A program made the translations under genes and the position numbers. A stretch of DNA of 64,000 nt from the NCBI RefSeq assembly GCF_042466115.1, contig NZ_JAXHBQ010000001.1, positions 248,001 through 312,000 of the forward strand. The letters run 5' to 3'. This DNA is from SW4 sp042466115. GTDB taxonomy: Bacteria > Pseudomonadota > Alphaproteobacteria > Rhodobacterales > Rhodobacteraceae. Shown piece by piece: positions 49,789 through 58,945 of this stretch; within the stretch, counting starts at the first letter, position 1, and each line of letters starts with the position of its first letter. The notes under the pieces are model-generated. The model did not search any database. It saw nothing but the letters and a program-made list of their open reading frames with translations, and had not been told where the DNA came from.

Positions 49789-51001
49789 TATCAACAAAGT
49801 GCGGGCTGATTTTCCGATCTTGTCACGGCAGGTCAACGACAAGCCGCTTGTCTATCTTGACAACGGGGCCTCGGCGCAAAAACCGCAGGTGGTGATTGAT
49901 GCTGTCACCCGTGGCTACGCCGAAGAATACGCCAATGTGCACCGCGGTCTGCACTATCTGTCCAACCTTGCGACCGAAAAATACGAAGGCACCCGCGCCA
50001 TCATCGCCCGTTTCCTGAACGCGCCAAACGAGGATGACATCATTCTCAATTCCGGCACCACCGAAGGCATCAACATGGTGGCCTATGGCTGGGCCATGCC
50101 AAGGATGCAGGCAGGCGACGAAATCGTGCTGTCGGTGATGGAACATCACGCCAATATCGTGCCATGGCATTTTCTGCGCGAACGTCAGGGTGTCGTGATC
50201 AAATGGGTTGATACGGACGCCGATGGCAACCTTGATCCGCAGGCCGTGATTGATGCGATCACCCCGCGCACCAAACTGGTCGCGGTGACACATGTGTCCA
50301 ACGTGTTGGGCACCGTGGTTGACGTAAAGGCAATCACCAAGGGCGCCCATGCGCAGGGCGTTCCGGTCTTGGTTGATGGGTCGCAAGCGGCCGTGCACAT
50401 GCCGGTGGATGTGGCCGACATCGGCTGTGATTTTTACGCGATTACGGGGCATAAACTCTATGGCCCGTCCGGGTCGGGCGCGATCTATGTGCACCCCGAC
50501 CGGATGGCGGAAATGCAGCCCTTTATGGGGGGCGGTGACATGATCCGCGAGGTGTCCAAGGACAGCGTGACCTATAATGACCCGCCCATGCGGTTCGAGG
50601 CGGGCACGCCGGGCATCGTGCAGACCATCGGTTTTGGTGTGGCGCTGGAGTATATGATGGAGATCGGCATGGCCGGGATTGCCGCCCACGAGGCCTCGAT
50701 CTGCGATTATGCGCGCACCCGTCTGGCAGGGCTTAACTGGCTGAACGTGCAGGGAAATCCTGCCCACAAGGCAGCGATTTTCAGCTTTACCCTTGATGGT
50801 GCGGCCCATGCCCACGACATTTCCACGGTGTTGGACAAACGCGGCGTGGCCGTGCGCGCTGGCACCCATTGCGCCATGCCCTTGATGGAACATATGGGGC
50901 TGGGGGCGACGTGTCGCGCATCGTTCGGGATGTATAACACCACCGGCGAAGTGGACGTGCTGATCGACGCGCTGGAACTGTGCCACGATCTGTTTGCATA
51001 A
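49781..51001 (+). CDS. sufS: cysteine desulfurase SufS
   Basis: The 406-residue group II cysteine desulfurase is the dedicated sulfur donor of SUF. The PLP lysine is in I-T-G-H-K-L-Y-G-P-S-G near residue 226, and the catalytic cysteine in R-A-G-T-H-C-A-M-P near 366, the RxGxHC form that separates SufS from IscS. No sufE, sufU, sufA or sufT gene follows; the next gene is a tRNA. Confidence 0.96.
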   Translation: MFDINKVRADFPILSRQVNDKPLVYLDNGASAQKPQVVIDAVTRGYAEEYANVHRGLHYLSNLATEKYEGTRAIIARFLNAPNEDDIILNSGTTEGINMVAYGWAMPRMQAGDEIVLSVMEHHANIVPWHFLRERQGVVIKWVDTDADGNLDPQAVIDAITPRTKLVAVTHVSNVLGTVVDVKAITKGAHAQGVPVLVDGSQAAVHMPVDVADIGCDFYAITGHKLYGPSGSGAIYVHPDRMAEMQPFMGGGDMIREVSKDSVTYNDPPMRFEAGTPGIVQTIGFGVALEYMMEIGMAGIAAHEASICDYARTRLAGLNWLNVQGNPAHKAAIFSFTLDGAAHAHDISTVLDKRGVAVRAGTHCAMPLMEHMGLGATCRASFGMYNTTGEVDVLIDALELCHDLFA

Positions 51002-51046
51002 CTTGCCCTTGCGAGGGCGCGGCCTTTCGATTATCCGCACCCCCAG

Positions 51047-51124
51047 GCACCCATAGCTCAGCTGGATAGAGCGCTGCCCTCCGAAGGCAGAGGCCAGAGG
51101 TTCGAAATCCTCTTGGGTGCACCA
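51047..51124 (+). tRNA. tRNA-Arg(CCG), T-loop of eight bases
   Basis: The acceptor GCACCCA pairs with TGGGTGC; the anticodon stem CTGCC/GGCAG encloses CTCCGAA, giving anticodon CCG. CCA is encoded. The T stem AGAGG/CCTCT encloses TTCGAAAT, one base more than the invariant seven-base loop TTCGAAT, so the gene is 78 nt instead of 77. That is either a real insertion or a base-call error in the AAA run. It is the only tRNA between sufS and the next gene. Confidence 0.93.
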
Positions 51125-51222
51125 CTTTTCCGCGCACGCAACAAGTCACGCAATCGGCCCGTCGCTGCCCTATTCTCGCCCTGCGCGACTGGCACTCTGC
51201 ACCCGTATTGATCGGAGTGCTT

Positions 51223-52491
51223 ATGTTCAGCCGAGTGCAAAAAACCTATCTCCTGACGCTTGGCGTCGTTATGCTGCTGTCGGCGATCTTTTTGATCCCG
51301 GGTGCCGGTTTGATCTTTATCATCGTGACGATCGGGCTGGGGCTGATCATCCTGATCCCGCTGCCTTATGTGTTGTTCGCGCTGCTGGCGGCGCTGCCTG
51401 CGGTGGTGCTGTGGCGTTTCGCCATTCTGCGCTTGCCTATGCTGGCTTTAGGGGCGGCGGCGCTTGTGCTTTATTTGGGCTTGCCGATCCGTCATGCAGA
51501 CGAGGCCTTTGCTGCCGATCTAGCCGCGCAGGGTGATTTCCTGCCCGCAAGTGCGGCCTTCGACACACCCGTAGGTGTTGAAATCCGCCGCCGCGAGGAC
51601 ACGGCACATCTTGGTCCTGCGGGGCCGATGGCCGCCTATTACCAGCGTCAAGTCTGCGGTGAACTGTGCGAGCGGTTGTTGACCGGCGGTGACGTGGCCT
51701 GGGTGCGCGTTGTCCTGAAGAATGACGAATATCAAGGCGACCGGATCGCGGTGCATGCCCTGTTCGTGGCCGCAACCCCGACCGAATGTCAGGCCGTGAC
51801 AGCCGATTTCGCACCGGGTCAGGATTGTGTGCTGATTGCACCGGATCACGGGCGCGCGGCCGATCTGACGGTCGATATCACCGATGACCTGCGCCAGTAT
51901 CGTGGTGATGCGGGCGCAATTTATCAACCCTCAGGATCGCGCCGTATCACAGGCTACCTCGGGGGTGACACATCCGCCCCGCGCGCGTTCCAGCAGACGC
52001 AACTGTTTCACCAACGCCCGACCCCGCTGCACAGCTTTGATTATGTCTCGCAAGACCGAAGCAGCGACGAAAGCGGGATCATGATCATGCGCAATCGCAC
52101 GGGTAGCGCGCCTGTCGATCCGGTTGCATTGGTCGCAACGATTGGTCTGCGGTTCGGGCCGGTGCGTGCCTTTCCCATTCGCGTTGTGACCCGCGACACA
52201 AACCCCTTCGCCTCCCGTCCGGCAGGCGCGCAGGATGCAGCCTATGCCGCAACACTGGTCGCGGCGGGCCCCGAAGGGCAGGACCAGTTTTCCCGCAGCT
52301 TTGCGATGATCCTGAACAACTGGCACGACAAACTGCGCCAGCAGGACAGTATCAGCTCCAGCGAACGGGCGATCTTTTGTGATACGTTGGCATCAGAGGC
52401 TCTCGCGCGGCCGTTCTGGGCTGATCAAGTCATTCGCAAACACGATGTGACCTGCCCCTCTACCGCAGCACCTGCGCCTCGCGCACTGTGA
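51223..52491 (+). CDS. membrane-anchored protein of unknown function
   Basis: The 422-residue protein has three close hydrophobic segments in the first 90 residues and then a soluble region of about 330 residues, probably periplasmic, with single cysteines (C-G-E-L-C-E, T-E-C-Q, Q-D-C-V) that could form disulfides. I recognise no domain. ATG 51223 follows CGGAG; TTG 51208 is an alternative. Its 3' end overlaps the convergent peroxidase gene by 32 bp. Confidence 0.72.
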   Translation: MFSRVQKTYLLTLGVVMLLSAIFLIPGAGLIFIIVTIGLGLIILIPLPYVLFALLAALPAVVLWRFAILRLPMLALGAAALVLYLGLPIRHADEAFAADLAAQGDFLPASAAFDTPVGVEIRRREDTAHLGPAGPMAAYYQRQVCGELCERLLTGGDVAWVRVVLKNDEYQGDRIAVHALFVAATPTECQAVTADFAPGQDCVLIAPDHGRAADLTVDITDDLRQYRGDAGAIYQPSGSRRITGYLGGDTSAPRAFQQTQLFHQRPTPLHSFDYVSQDRSSDESGIMIMRNRTGSAPVDPVALVATIGLRFGPVRAFPIRVVTRDTNPFASRPAGAQDAAYAATLVAAGPEGQDQFSRSFAMILNNWHDKLRQQDSISSSERAIFCDTLASEALARPFWADQVIRKHDVTCPSTAAPAPRAL

Positions 52492-55147
52492 TCCCCATGC
52501 GCGCGCTTGATCCGTAACCGGCAGGGTTGGCGGCCAGTTCGGGGAACAGCGCCAGCACCTCGGCGCGGGTCGCCTGTTCCATTGCGGATAGCGCCTGTTC
52601 ACCGGGTTGAAAACTTTCCGATGGGATGCCTTCAGCCATGACGATCTGGTGGGTGTCAAACATCAGGTGGATATAGGTCACGGTGTCGGCGGGGGCAGGG
52701 CGGATCGTTGCGTCATTGACCAGCCCCTTGGCGGGGGCCAGAACCTCGCCTGTGCCGCAATGCAGTTCAACCCGCCAGCCATCCAGCAGCATCCGGTGTT
52801 GCGGTGATACGGTCAGGTCGCGGCTGTTGCCAAGCGCACCTGCCGCGATGCAGATCGGCGCAAAGGGGCCATGGGCGGGCACAGTCACGCGCCCGATCCA
52901 GCGCACCGGTTGCAGCCCTGCGTCCAGTGTCCAGACGGGATCGCCCACCGACAGCGTTTCGATTGCGCGCATCCCACCAGCCGCGATGATCCGCGTGCCG
53001 GGGGTGAAACAAGTAACCATTTCGATATTGCGAAACGCGGTGGTTTCGCCGGTTTCACTGCCATCCTCGTTCAGATAGATGATGGTGCCTTTGCCGCCGT
53101 CGGGGCCATCGGCGCCCCAATCCACGCGGAACCGCCCGCCGGTGATGTTCAGCGTATCATGCCCCGCACCGCCGTTTATTTTGTCGACGTTTGCACCGGC
53201 CTGCACATTGATCGTGTCGTCACCGCCGCCCAGGCGCACCGCATCGCCAACGGTCGTGCCCGCCGCGATGTTAACCGTATCATCCCCGCCGCCGGTGCGA
53301 ATGTCGTCGCCCACGGTTGCACGCCCATCAAGTGTGACCGTGTCAGCGCCCGCGCCGGTGATGATGTCCTCGCCGACACTTGCCATATCGGACAGCGTCA
53401 CGATGTCATCGCCACCATCCGTGCGCACGTCGCCACCCACACGGGCCGTGCCCGACAGCGTCACCTGATCGTCGCCGTCAGCTGTGCGGATGTCGTCATG
53501 AATATCGCCGCTGCTGGCGGTGACGGTATCGCTGCCCTGACCGGTGATCACATCGCCATGCACCTGCGTGCCGCCCGACAGGTTGATCGTATCGTCGCCC
53601 TGATGGCTGCGAATGCTGGCGTTGATATCCTGCGCGACCAGATCCATCTGGTCATCGCCCCATGTGCCTTCGGGGGCTTGCGCCGCGTTCAGATCACGGG
53701 GCGCAGCGACAAAGGGATCGTCCTGCACCATGTCCACGTCGGTCGTGCGTTCAATGATATCGGCCAATCCGCCCGCCATGACCTGGGCAATAATCTCGGC
53801 CCCCAGGGCGGGATCAAGCTGCCCGAATGTTTCGTCAGCCGCGCGGGTGCGGATGAACTGTTCGGCAACGATATAGCTGAAAAGCGGGCCAAGCTGGGTG
53901 CCCTCGATTGCATCTTCGGCCAGCCCGCCAACCCAAAGCGGCACATCGTGGACGCTGTCAAACACATCGGCAAACTGTGCCTGCAAGTCCGTATCAGCGG
54001 TGATCACGCTGAAATCACTTGGGTCCAGCGTGTCAGGGTCGATATCACCCAAAAGCGCCGCGCGGGTATCCACATAGCTTTGCAACCCGTGATCCTGCCC
54101 GCGCAGCAGGTTTAACGCCACAAGGGAAAAGCCGCTGACGCCAGTGGGTGTTTCAAGGAAAAAGTTCAGATCATCAACGACTTGGGTGTCAAGTTCCTGC
54201 GCCGTGTTGCCCAGCATCCCGCGGATCAGCGCGTCAATGCCGCCATCCTCGACGACCTCGTGATTGAAAAACGCCGCCATCAGGTCGGGCGATCCGCCTG
54301 TCGCTTGCGTGCCGTCATCATCCAGCCGGTCCAGCACTGACGAAATCATCGTATGGCCAAAGCGGAAGGCGGCGGTCGAAAACTCGACGCTGATCTGCCC
54401 GTTGGCATCGGGGTCAAACTCATAGTCGTCGGGAACAGCATCGCCAACCAGATGCGGCAACCACTGGTCATAGGTTACCTTCTGGATTTCGAATTCGACG
54501 ATACTGCGGGCACCCTCGAACAGCTGGCCATCGTCCCAGTCGGGGTGGGTCTGCGCCAGTTGATCGGCCCAGTAGTTGTGCTCGCGCGCCATCATGGTTT
54601 GCAGCGACAAAAGGTTGGGGTTTTCGTTGGCGCGCAGATCGCCCGCCAGATAAACCGGATTGTCCGAGGTAACATCGCCGGCCATCGCCGTGTCGGGCGT
54701 GGCCTTGGGAAGCAAGCCGTTGTCAGAGGAATTATCGAACGACAGCTTGAGCTTGCCACCCTCGAAACTGCGCACATCGTCCATCCGGTCCGCCGAGGAG
54801 CCGTAAATCTGGCTGCCGTCCAGCTGCCATGTGATCGCGTTGAAAGGCACGCGCGGATCATCGGTGCCGCCGTCAAAAGCCGAGCGCGGCACGGGCGCGA
54901 CCAGCCCGTCGGCAGTCATCATTTCGTCGTGGCTTTCTGGGGTGAGTGTCAGATCATGGTCAATGAACTGGCCCCAGATCGTGAACATGTTCGACAAACC
55001 GGCCGCATTGGCCATATCGCCGTCCTGATCGAACAGAAGCTGCGAAATCGCGACCGGATCCAGATCGCCGGCAAGCGTGCCGATACCGTCGCCGTAATTG
55101 GCCTCGGTCAGACGAATTTGCACTTCCGCGTCAGTTAGAACCGGCAT
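52460..55147 (-). CDS. secreted haem peroxidase with repeat region and Hint domain
   Basis: The 895-residue protein has an animal-type haem peroxidase domain (residues about 1-475): distal histidine in W-G-Q-F-I-D-H-D-L near 64, the M-A-R-E-H-N motif near 188, and the proximal histidine in F-R-F-G-H-T-M near 266. Residues 500-690 are acidic G-G-D-D-T/I-V-T-L-type repeats alternating with V-G-D-D-I-R-T/V-R-L segments, as in type I secreted calcium-binding proteins but degenerate. Residues 712-850 are a Hint-like domain (C-F-T-P-G-T-R-I, V-R-W-I-G-R-V). No Sec signal is present. ATG 55147 is preferred over TTG 55153. Confidence 0.88.
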   Translation of the reverse strand: MPVLTDAEVQIRLTEANYGDGIGTLAGDLDPVAISQLLFDQDGDMANAAGLSNMFTIWGQFIDHDLTLTPESHDEMMTADGLVAPVPRSAFDGGTDDPRVPFNAITWQLDGSQIYGSSADRMDDVRSFEGGKLKLSFDNSSDNGLLPKATPDTAMAGDVTSDNPVYLAGDLRANENPNLLSLQTMMAREHNYWADQLAQTHPDWDDGQLFEGARSIVEFEIQKVTYDQWLPHLVGDAVPDDYEFDPDANGQISVEFSTAAFRFGHTMISSVLDRLDDDGTQATGGSPDLMAAFFNHEVVEDGGIDALIRGMLGNTAQELDTQVVDDLNFFLETPTGVSGFSLVALNLLRGQDHGLQSYVDTRAALLGDIDPDTLDPSDFSVITADTDLQAQFADVFDSVHDVPLWVGGLAEDAIEGTQLGPLFSYIVAEQFIRTRAADETFGQLDPALGAEIIAQVMAGGLADIIERTTDVDMVQDDPFVAAPRDLNAAQAPEGTWGDDQMDLVAQDINASIRSHQGDDTINLSGGTQVHGDVITGQGSDTVTASSGDIHDDIRTADGDDQVTLSGTARVGGDVRTDGGDDIVTLSDMASVGEDIITGAGADTVTLDGRATVGDDIRTGGGDDTVNIAAGTTVGDAVRLGGGDDTINVQAGANVDKINGGAGHDTLNITGGRFRVDWGADGPDGGKGTIIYLNEDGSETGETTAFRNIEMVTCFTPGTRIIAAGGMRAIETLSVGDPVWTLDAGLQPVRWIGRVTVPAHGPFAPICIAAGALGNSRDLTVSPQHRMLLDGWRVELHCGTGEVLAPAKGLVNDATIRPAPADTVTYIHLMFDTHQIVMAEGIPSESFQPGEQALSAMEQATRAEVLALFPELAANPAGYGSSARMGITVREAQVLR

Positions 55148-55241
55148 ACCCAAAACCCAACGATCACACCCCTGTGATAGGAATGCGCCCGCACCTGTGA
55201 AAGGTCAAATTCTTTTCAAAAATAGGGGGTTACTGAACACG

Positions 55242-55270
55242 AAACCCGCACAGTTGGCTGCGCGGGTTCA
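55242..55270 (-). terminator. possible weak terminator after the DUF882 gene
   Basis: The stem AACCCGC (55244-55250) and GCGGGTT (55263-55269) is followed on the reverse strand by only TTTC. It lies 25 bp past the DUF882 stop. Confidence 0.5.
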
Positions 55271-55293
55271 GATTGTTCACGGTGTTGGGATAG

Positions 55294-55863
55294 TTAGCTG
55301 CCCCAGCTGCGCACCTGACCACAGTCCATATGCACAAAGTTGGACCCGGAATAGCGGCCCACACCACCAGCACGGCACGAGGCGGCGGCGCGGGCGATTT
55401 GGCCAACAGACCGGCTGGACAGGCGCAGATCGGCGGCCTGACCCTGCAGGTGCAGTGAATTGCGCGCAACGCCGGATGACTGCGACCGCAGCATCGCGTT
55501 GGTTTGCGGCGACCGGTAGCCGGAAATCAGCATGTAGGGTTCGTTTGTGTCCACCAGATTGTGGGATGCGGCCATGATGTCGATCGTGCGGGTGTCGATA
55601 TTGTGGCGCTGGCCATTGCGCCAGTCGCGCATGAAGATGTTAATTTCCTCGACGGCTTCGCGGATGTATTGCCCTTCGATCCAATAGATCGTGTCGATGC
55701 GTTCGCCGGTGCGGCCCGAATACATGCGCAAACGGCGCACATCGCCGCCACCGCGCAAGAACCCAGCTGCATTGGAATATGTCGGTGCGGCCACAAGGGT
55801 GGTTGCCGCAAATGCGCCCAAAAGTGCGCGCCGGGTCATGCCCGTAGAGCGTTCATTCATCAT
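55294..55863 (-). CDS. DUF882 / YcbK-like peptidase M15 domain protein
   Basis: The 189-residue exported protein starts with a twin-arginine-like signal (T-R-R-A-L-L-G near residue 10, cleavage near 32, S-N-A). The mature part has the YcbK/M15 zinc site: R-S-P-Q-T-N-A-M, H-L-Q-G-Q-A-A-D near residue 138-145 and H-M-D-C-G near the end. It should act on peptidoglycan peptides. It faces an L,D-transpeptidase across a 322-bp intergenic region, as ycbK-ycbB do in E. coli. Confidence 0.87.
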   Translation of the reverse strand: MMNERSTGMTRRALLGAFAATTLVAAPTYSNAAGFLRGGGDVRRLRMYSGRTGERIDTIYWIEGQYIREAVEEINIFMRDWRNGQRHNIDTRTIDIMAASHNLVDTNEPYMLISGYRSPQTNAMLRSQSSGVARNSLHLQGQAADLRLSSRSVGQIARAAASCRAGGVGRYSGSNFVHMDCGQVRSWGS

Positions 55864-56185
55864 CGTAGCGCCTGTCCCGTCGCTTGCCTCGGGCCCATAT
55901 ATTAACGGACCATTGTGTCATCTCATCCCCAGATGCCTGATCTCTATGCCACAAGTCGAATCGCAGACCAAGCTCGTTTTAGGACTTGCGTATTAAGGAA
56001 GGGGAAATCGGCGAAATTTTGCGCAAAATGTGCGGATTTGCAGATTTGTGGCCAAAATGCACATGCGCAGCCGCAACACCCCCGCGGGCATTGGCGACCT
56101 GTCGTAATTGTGAATAGACTAGGACCCATTGCTGCCTGACACCTTGATGTGTGTCAAAAACCAAAAAACCGGGGGACCTTTAACC
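55864..56185. other. intergenic region between divergent cell-wall genes
   Basis: The 322 bp between the two divergent genes hold no credible coding sequence. It must contain both promoters; TTAACGGACCATTGT (55904-55918) is one base off a TTAA-N7-TTAA CtrA-like site, too weak to claim. I see no terminator or RNA structure. Confidence 0.6.
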
Positions 56186-57799
56186 ATGATGACGCCTGTC
56201 GCTCGCGCGCCAATGTTTCGCGTATTTACCCTTATTGCACTGGCCTTTGCGCTGGTCCTGCCTGCCAAGGAGGTCACTGCCCAGGTGACGGCCTTCCGTC
56301 AGGCGGTTGCAGAATCGGCGGCCCGCGACGAGGTGCTGGCCGAGTTCTACCGCGCGCGCGACTTCCAAGGCATCTGGACAGGGTCGACCGGACGTGACCG
56401 CACACGCCGCAACGCACTGATGGCCGCGTTCAGCGAAGCGGGCGATCACGGGCTGCCCACCGGGCGCTACAACCCCGACACGATCATGGCGCAACTGCGT
56501 GCCGCCACGACCCCCGCCGATCAGGGCCGGATGGAAGTGGAGCTAAGCCGCCTGTTCCTGCAATACGCCCGCGACATCCAGACAGGTGTGCTGGTGCCCG
56601 GCCGCGTTGTTTCACACATCGAACGCGAGGTGCCTTACCGCTCGCGCCTTGGCACGCTGACAGCCTTTGAACAATCCTCGCCCGCCGCATTCCTGCGCGC
56701 GCTGGCCCCTTCGGCCCCCGAATACACCCGCCTGATGCGCGAAAAGCTGCGCCTTGAACGGCTGATGGCACAGGGCGGCTATGGCCCGACTGTTTCGGCG
56801 GGATCGCTGGCGCCCGGTGCGTCCGGTCAATCGGTCGTAAACCTGCGTAACCGCCTGATCCTGATGGGTTTCATGGCGCGCAGCGCGACCCAGACATATG
56901 ACGCCAGCATTCAGGCCGGTGTGCAGCGGTTCCAACAGGCCCACGGCCTTGTGGCCGACGGCGTGGCCGGTGCTGGCACCATGCGCGAACTCAACGTGCC
57001 GCTGGGCAACCGTCTGCAACAGGTGATCGTCGCGATGGAGCGGGAACGCTGGATCAACCGCCCGCGCGGCACCCGCCACGTCTGGGTGAACCTGACAGAT
57101 TTCACCGCCCGTATCGTTGATAATGATCGCGTGACCTTTGAAACCCGTTCCGTCATCGGCGCCACGCAGGGCGACCGTCAAAGCCCGGAATTTTCCGATG
57201 TCATGGAATTCATGGTGATCAATCCCAGCTGGTATGTGCCCCGTTCCATCGTCGTGGGTGAATACCTGCCGATGTTGCAGCGCAATTCCGGCGCGGTCAG
57301 CCACATCGAAATCACCGATCGCAATGGCCGCCGGATCAATCGGGGTGCTGTGAACTTCTCGCGGTTCAATGCGTCCAACTTCCCCTATTCCATGCGTCAG
57401 CCTCCCAGCCGTGGCAACGCCCTGGGCCAGGTCAAGTTCATGTTCCCGAACCAGTATAACATCTATCTGCACGATACCCCCTCGCAAAGCCTGTTCGCGC
57501 GCGAAGTGCGTGCCTTCAGCCACGGGTGTATCCGCCTGAACGATCCCTTTGATTTCGCCTATGCCCTGCTGGCCAAGCAAACGGCAAACCCCGAGGAGTT
57601 CTTTCAGTCGCGCTTGCGCACAGGTGCGGAAACCCGTGTTGATTTGACCGATCCGGTGCCGGTGCATATCGTTTACCGCACTGCCTTTACCAATGTGACG
57701 GGCGAACTGAACTTCCGCCGCGATGTCTATAGCCGCGACAGCCGTATCTGGAACGCCCTGGCCGCCGAAGGCGTTGCCGTGCGCGCGATTGGGGGCTAA
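56186..57799 (+). CDS. L,D-transpeptidase (YcbB-type) with peptidoglycan-binding domain
   Basis: The 537-residue exported enzyme has a signal peptide (first 36 residues, ending V-T-A-Q), a helical scaffold, a peptidoglycan-binding repeat near 225-290 (L-R-N-R-L-I-L-M-G, F-Q-Q-A-H-G-L-V-A-D-G-V-A-G-A-G-T-M), and the YkuD catalytic domain. The catalytic cysteine is in F-S-H-G-C-I-R-L near 448. It forms 3-3 crosslinks in peptidoglycan. Two adjacent ATG codons occur; I use 56186. Confidence 0.9.
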   Translation: MMTPVARAPMFRVFTLIALAFALVLPAKEVTAQVTAFRQAVAESAARDEVLAEFYRARDFQGIWTGSTGRDRTRRNALMAAFSEAGDHGLPTGRYNPDTIMAQLRAATTPADQGRMEVELSRLFLQYARDIQTGVLVPGRVVSHIEREVPYRSRLGTLTAFEQSSPAAFLRALAPSAPEYTRLMREKLRLERLMAQGGYGPTVSAGSLAPGASGQSVVNLRNRLILMGFMARSATQTYDASIQAGVQRFQQAHGLVADGVAGAGTMRELNVPLGNRLQQVIVAMERERWINRPRGTRHVWVNLTDFTARIVDNDRVTFETRSVIGATQGDRQSPEFSDVMEFMVINPSWYVPRSIVVGEYLPMLQRNSGAVSHIEITDRNGRRINRGAVNFSRFNASNFPYSMRQPPSRGNALGQVKFMFPNQYNIYLHDTPSQSLFAREVRAFSHGCIRLNDPFDFAYALLAKQTANPEEFFQSRLRTGAETRVDLTDPVPVHIVYRTAFTNVTGELNFRRDVYSRDSRIWNALAAEGVAVRAIGG

Positions 57800-57823
57800 G
57801 CCTTCCCAAGCGGAGGGTGCGCC

Positions 57824-58885
57824 ATGAGCTATACAATTGAACAAATCGCAGCGTCGCTGGGGGCCCAAGCCTTTGGCGACGTTTCCATTTCCATCACGGG
57901 TGCGGCCGAACCTGCGATGGCGGGGCCGGATGATCTGGCGCTGGCGCTGTCGCCCGCATTTGTTGCCGATCTGGCAACGGGTCATGCCCGCGCCGCCGTG
58001 ATCCTGCCCGATACCGACTGGCAGGCGGCGGGGCTGCAGGCCGCGATCATCGCGCCGCGCGGACGGCTTGCGATGGCGGGATTGACGCAAATGATCGACG
58101 CGCAGCCCGCGTTTTCGGCGGTGGGCGATATTCACCCCAGTTCCGTCACGGACGGCGCATGGATCGGCGCACATTGCAGCATCGGCCCCTTTACCCATAT
58201 TGCCGCAGGCGCGCGGATCGAGGCCGGTGCGCGGATCGGCAGCCATGTCAGCATCGGTGCAGGCACGTTGATCGGCGATAATGCAACCATCCATTCGGGC
58301 GCACGGATCGGACCGCGCGTGACCATCGGGCAGGGTGTGGTGATCCAGTCGGGCGCGGTGATTGGTGCTGATGGGTTTTCCTTTGTCACTGAGGGCGTGT
58401 CCGGGCCGGAACAGGCCAAGGCCACGGGCGGGTGCAAAAAGCTGACGCCGCCTGAAAAAGGCGAATGGCACAAGATCCATTCGCTTGGTGGCGTTGAAAT
58501 TGGCGACGATGTGGAAATCGGCGCCAACAGCACGATTGACGCAGGCACCATTCGCGCCACCCGCATCGGGCGCGGCACGAAAATCGACAACCTTGTGCAT
58601 ATCGGTCACAACGTCACGGTGGGCGAGGATTGCCTGCTTTGTGGCCAGACCGGCATCGCCGGATCGGTCGTGATCGGCAATCGCGTTGTGCTGGCGGGGC
58701 AAACCGGCGTTGGCGATCATCACACCATTGGCGATGATGTGGTGACGGGCGCGGGCACGATGATCCTGTCCAATGTGCCTGCTGGCAAGGTCTTGCTGGG
58801 GTATCCGGCCCAACGCATGGATCAAAGCATTGCCAGTTACAAGGCGCTGCGCCGCCTGACGCGCAAACCACAAACCGACAAATAG
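57824..58885 (+). CDS. lpxD: UDP-3-O-acylglucosamine N-acyltransferase LpxD-like
   Basis: The 353-residue protein has the LpxD plan: N-terminal uridine-binding domain (about 1-95), then a left-handed parallel beta-helix of hexapeptide repeats (I-G-A-H-C-S, I-G-P-F-T-H, I-E-A-G-A-R and so on) and a C-terminal helix. The catalytic histidine is in L-V-H-I-G-H-N-V-T-V-G near 263. It adds the N-linked 3-hydroxyacyl chain of lipid A. It is 25 bp after the transpeptidase, but is followed by ACP and ketosynthase genes instead of fabZ-lpxA. Confidence 0.87.
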   Translation: MSYTIEQIAASLGAQAFGDVSISITGAAEPAMAGPDDLALALSPAFVADLATGHARAAVILPDTDWQAAGLQAAIIAPRGRLAMAGLTQMIDAQPAFSAVGDIHPSSVTDGAWIGAHCSIGPFTHIAAGARIEAGARIGSHVSIGAGTLIGDNATIHSGARIGPRVTIGQGVVIQSGAVIGADGFSFVTEGVSGPEQAKATGGCKKLTPPEKGEWHKIHSLGGVEIGDDVEIGANSTIDAGTIRATRIGRGTKIDNLVHIGHNVTVGEDCLLCGQTGIAGSVVIGNRVVLAGQTGVGDHHTIGDDVVTGAGTMILSNVPAGKVLLGYPAQRMDQSIASYKALRRLTRKPQTDK

Positions 58886-58945
58886 CTGTTTCATTGAACG
58901 GGCAGAGTGACTACATCACCTGCAACTTGTTTTTGGGGTGTCTGG

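Noticed and set aside
52871..54115. 414-codon open frame antisense to the peroxidase repeats
   Set aside because: It mirrors the glycine/aspartate repeats on the sense strand and has no family features.
55904..55918. CtrA-binding site TTAA-N7-TTGT in the DUF882/transpeptidase gap
   Set aside because: One mismatch in a short degenerate motif in AT-richer intergenic DNA is expected by chance.
56612..58894. 760-codon open frame antisense to the transpeptidase and lpxD genes
   Set aside because: It crosses two well-supported genes and their boundary with no domain signature; its composition mirrors the sense codons.
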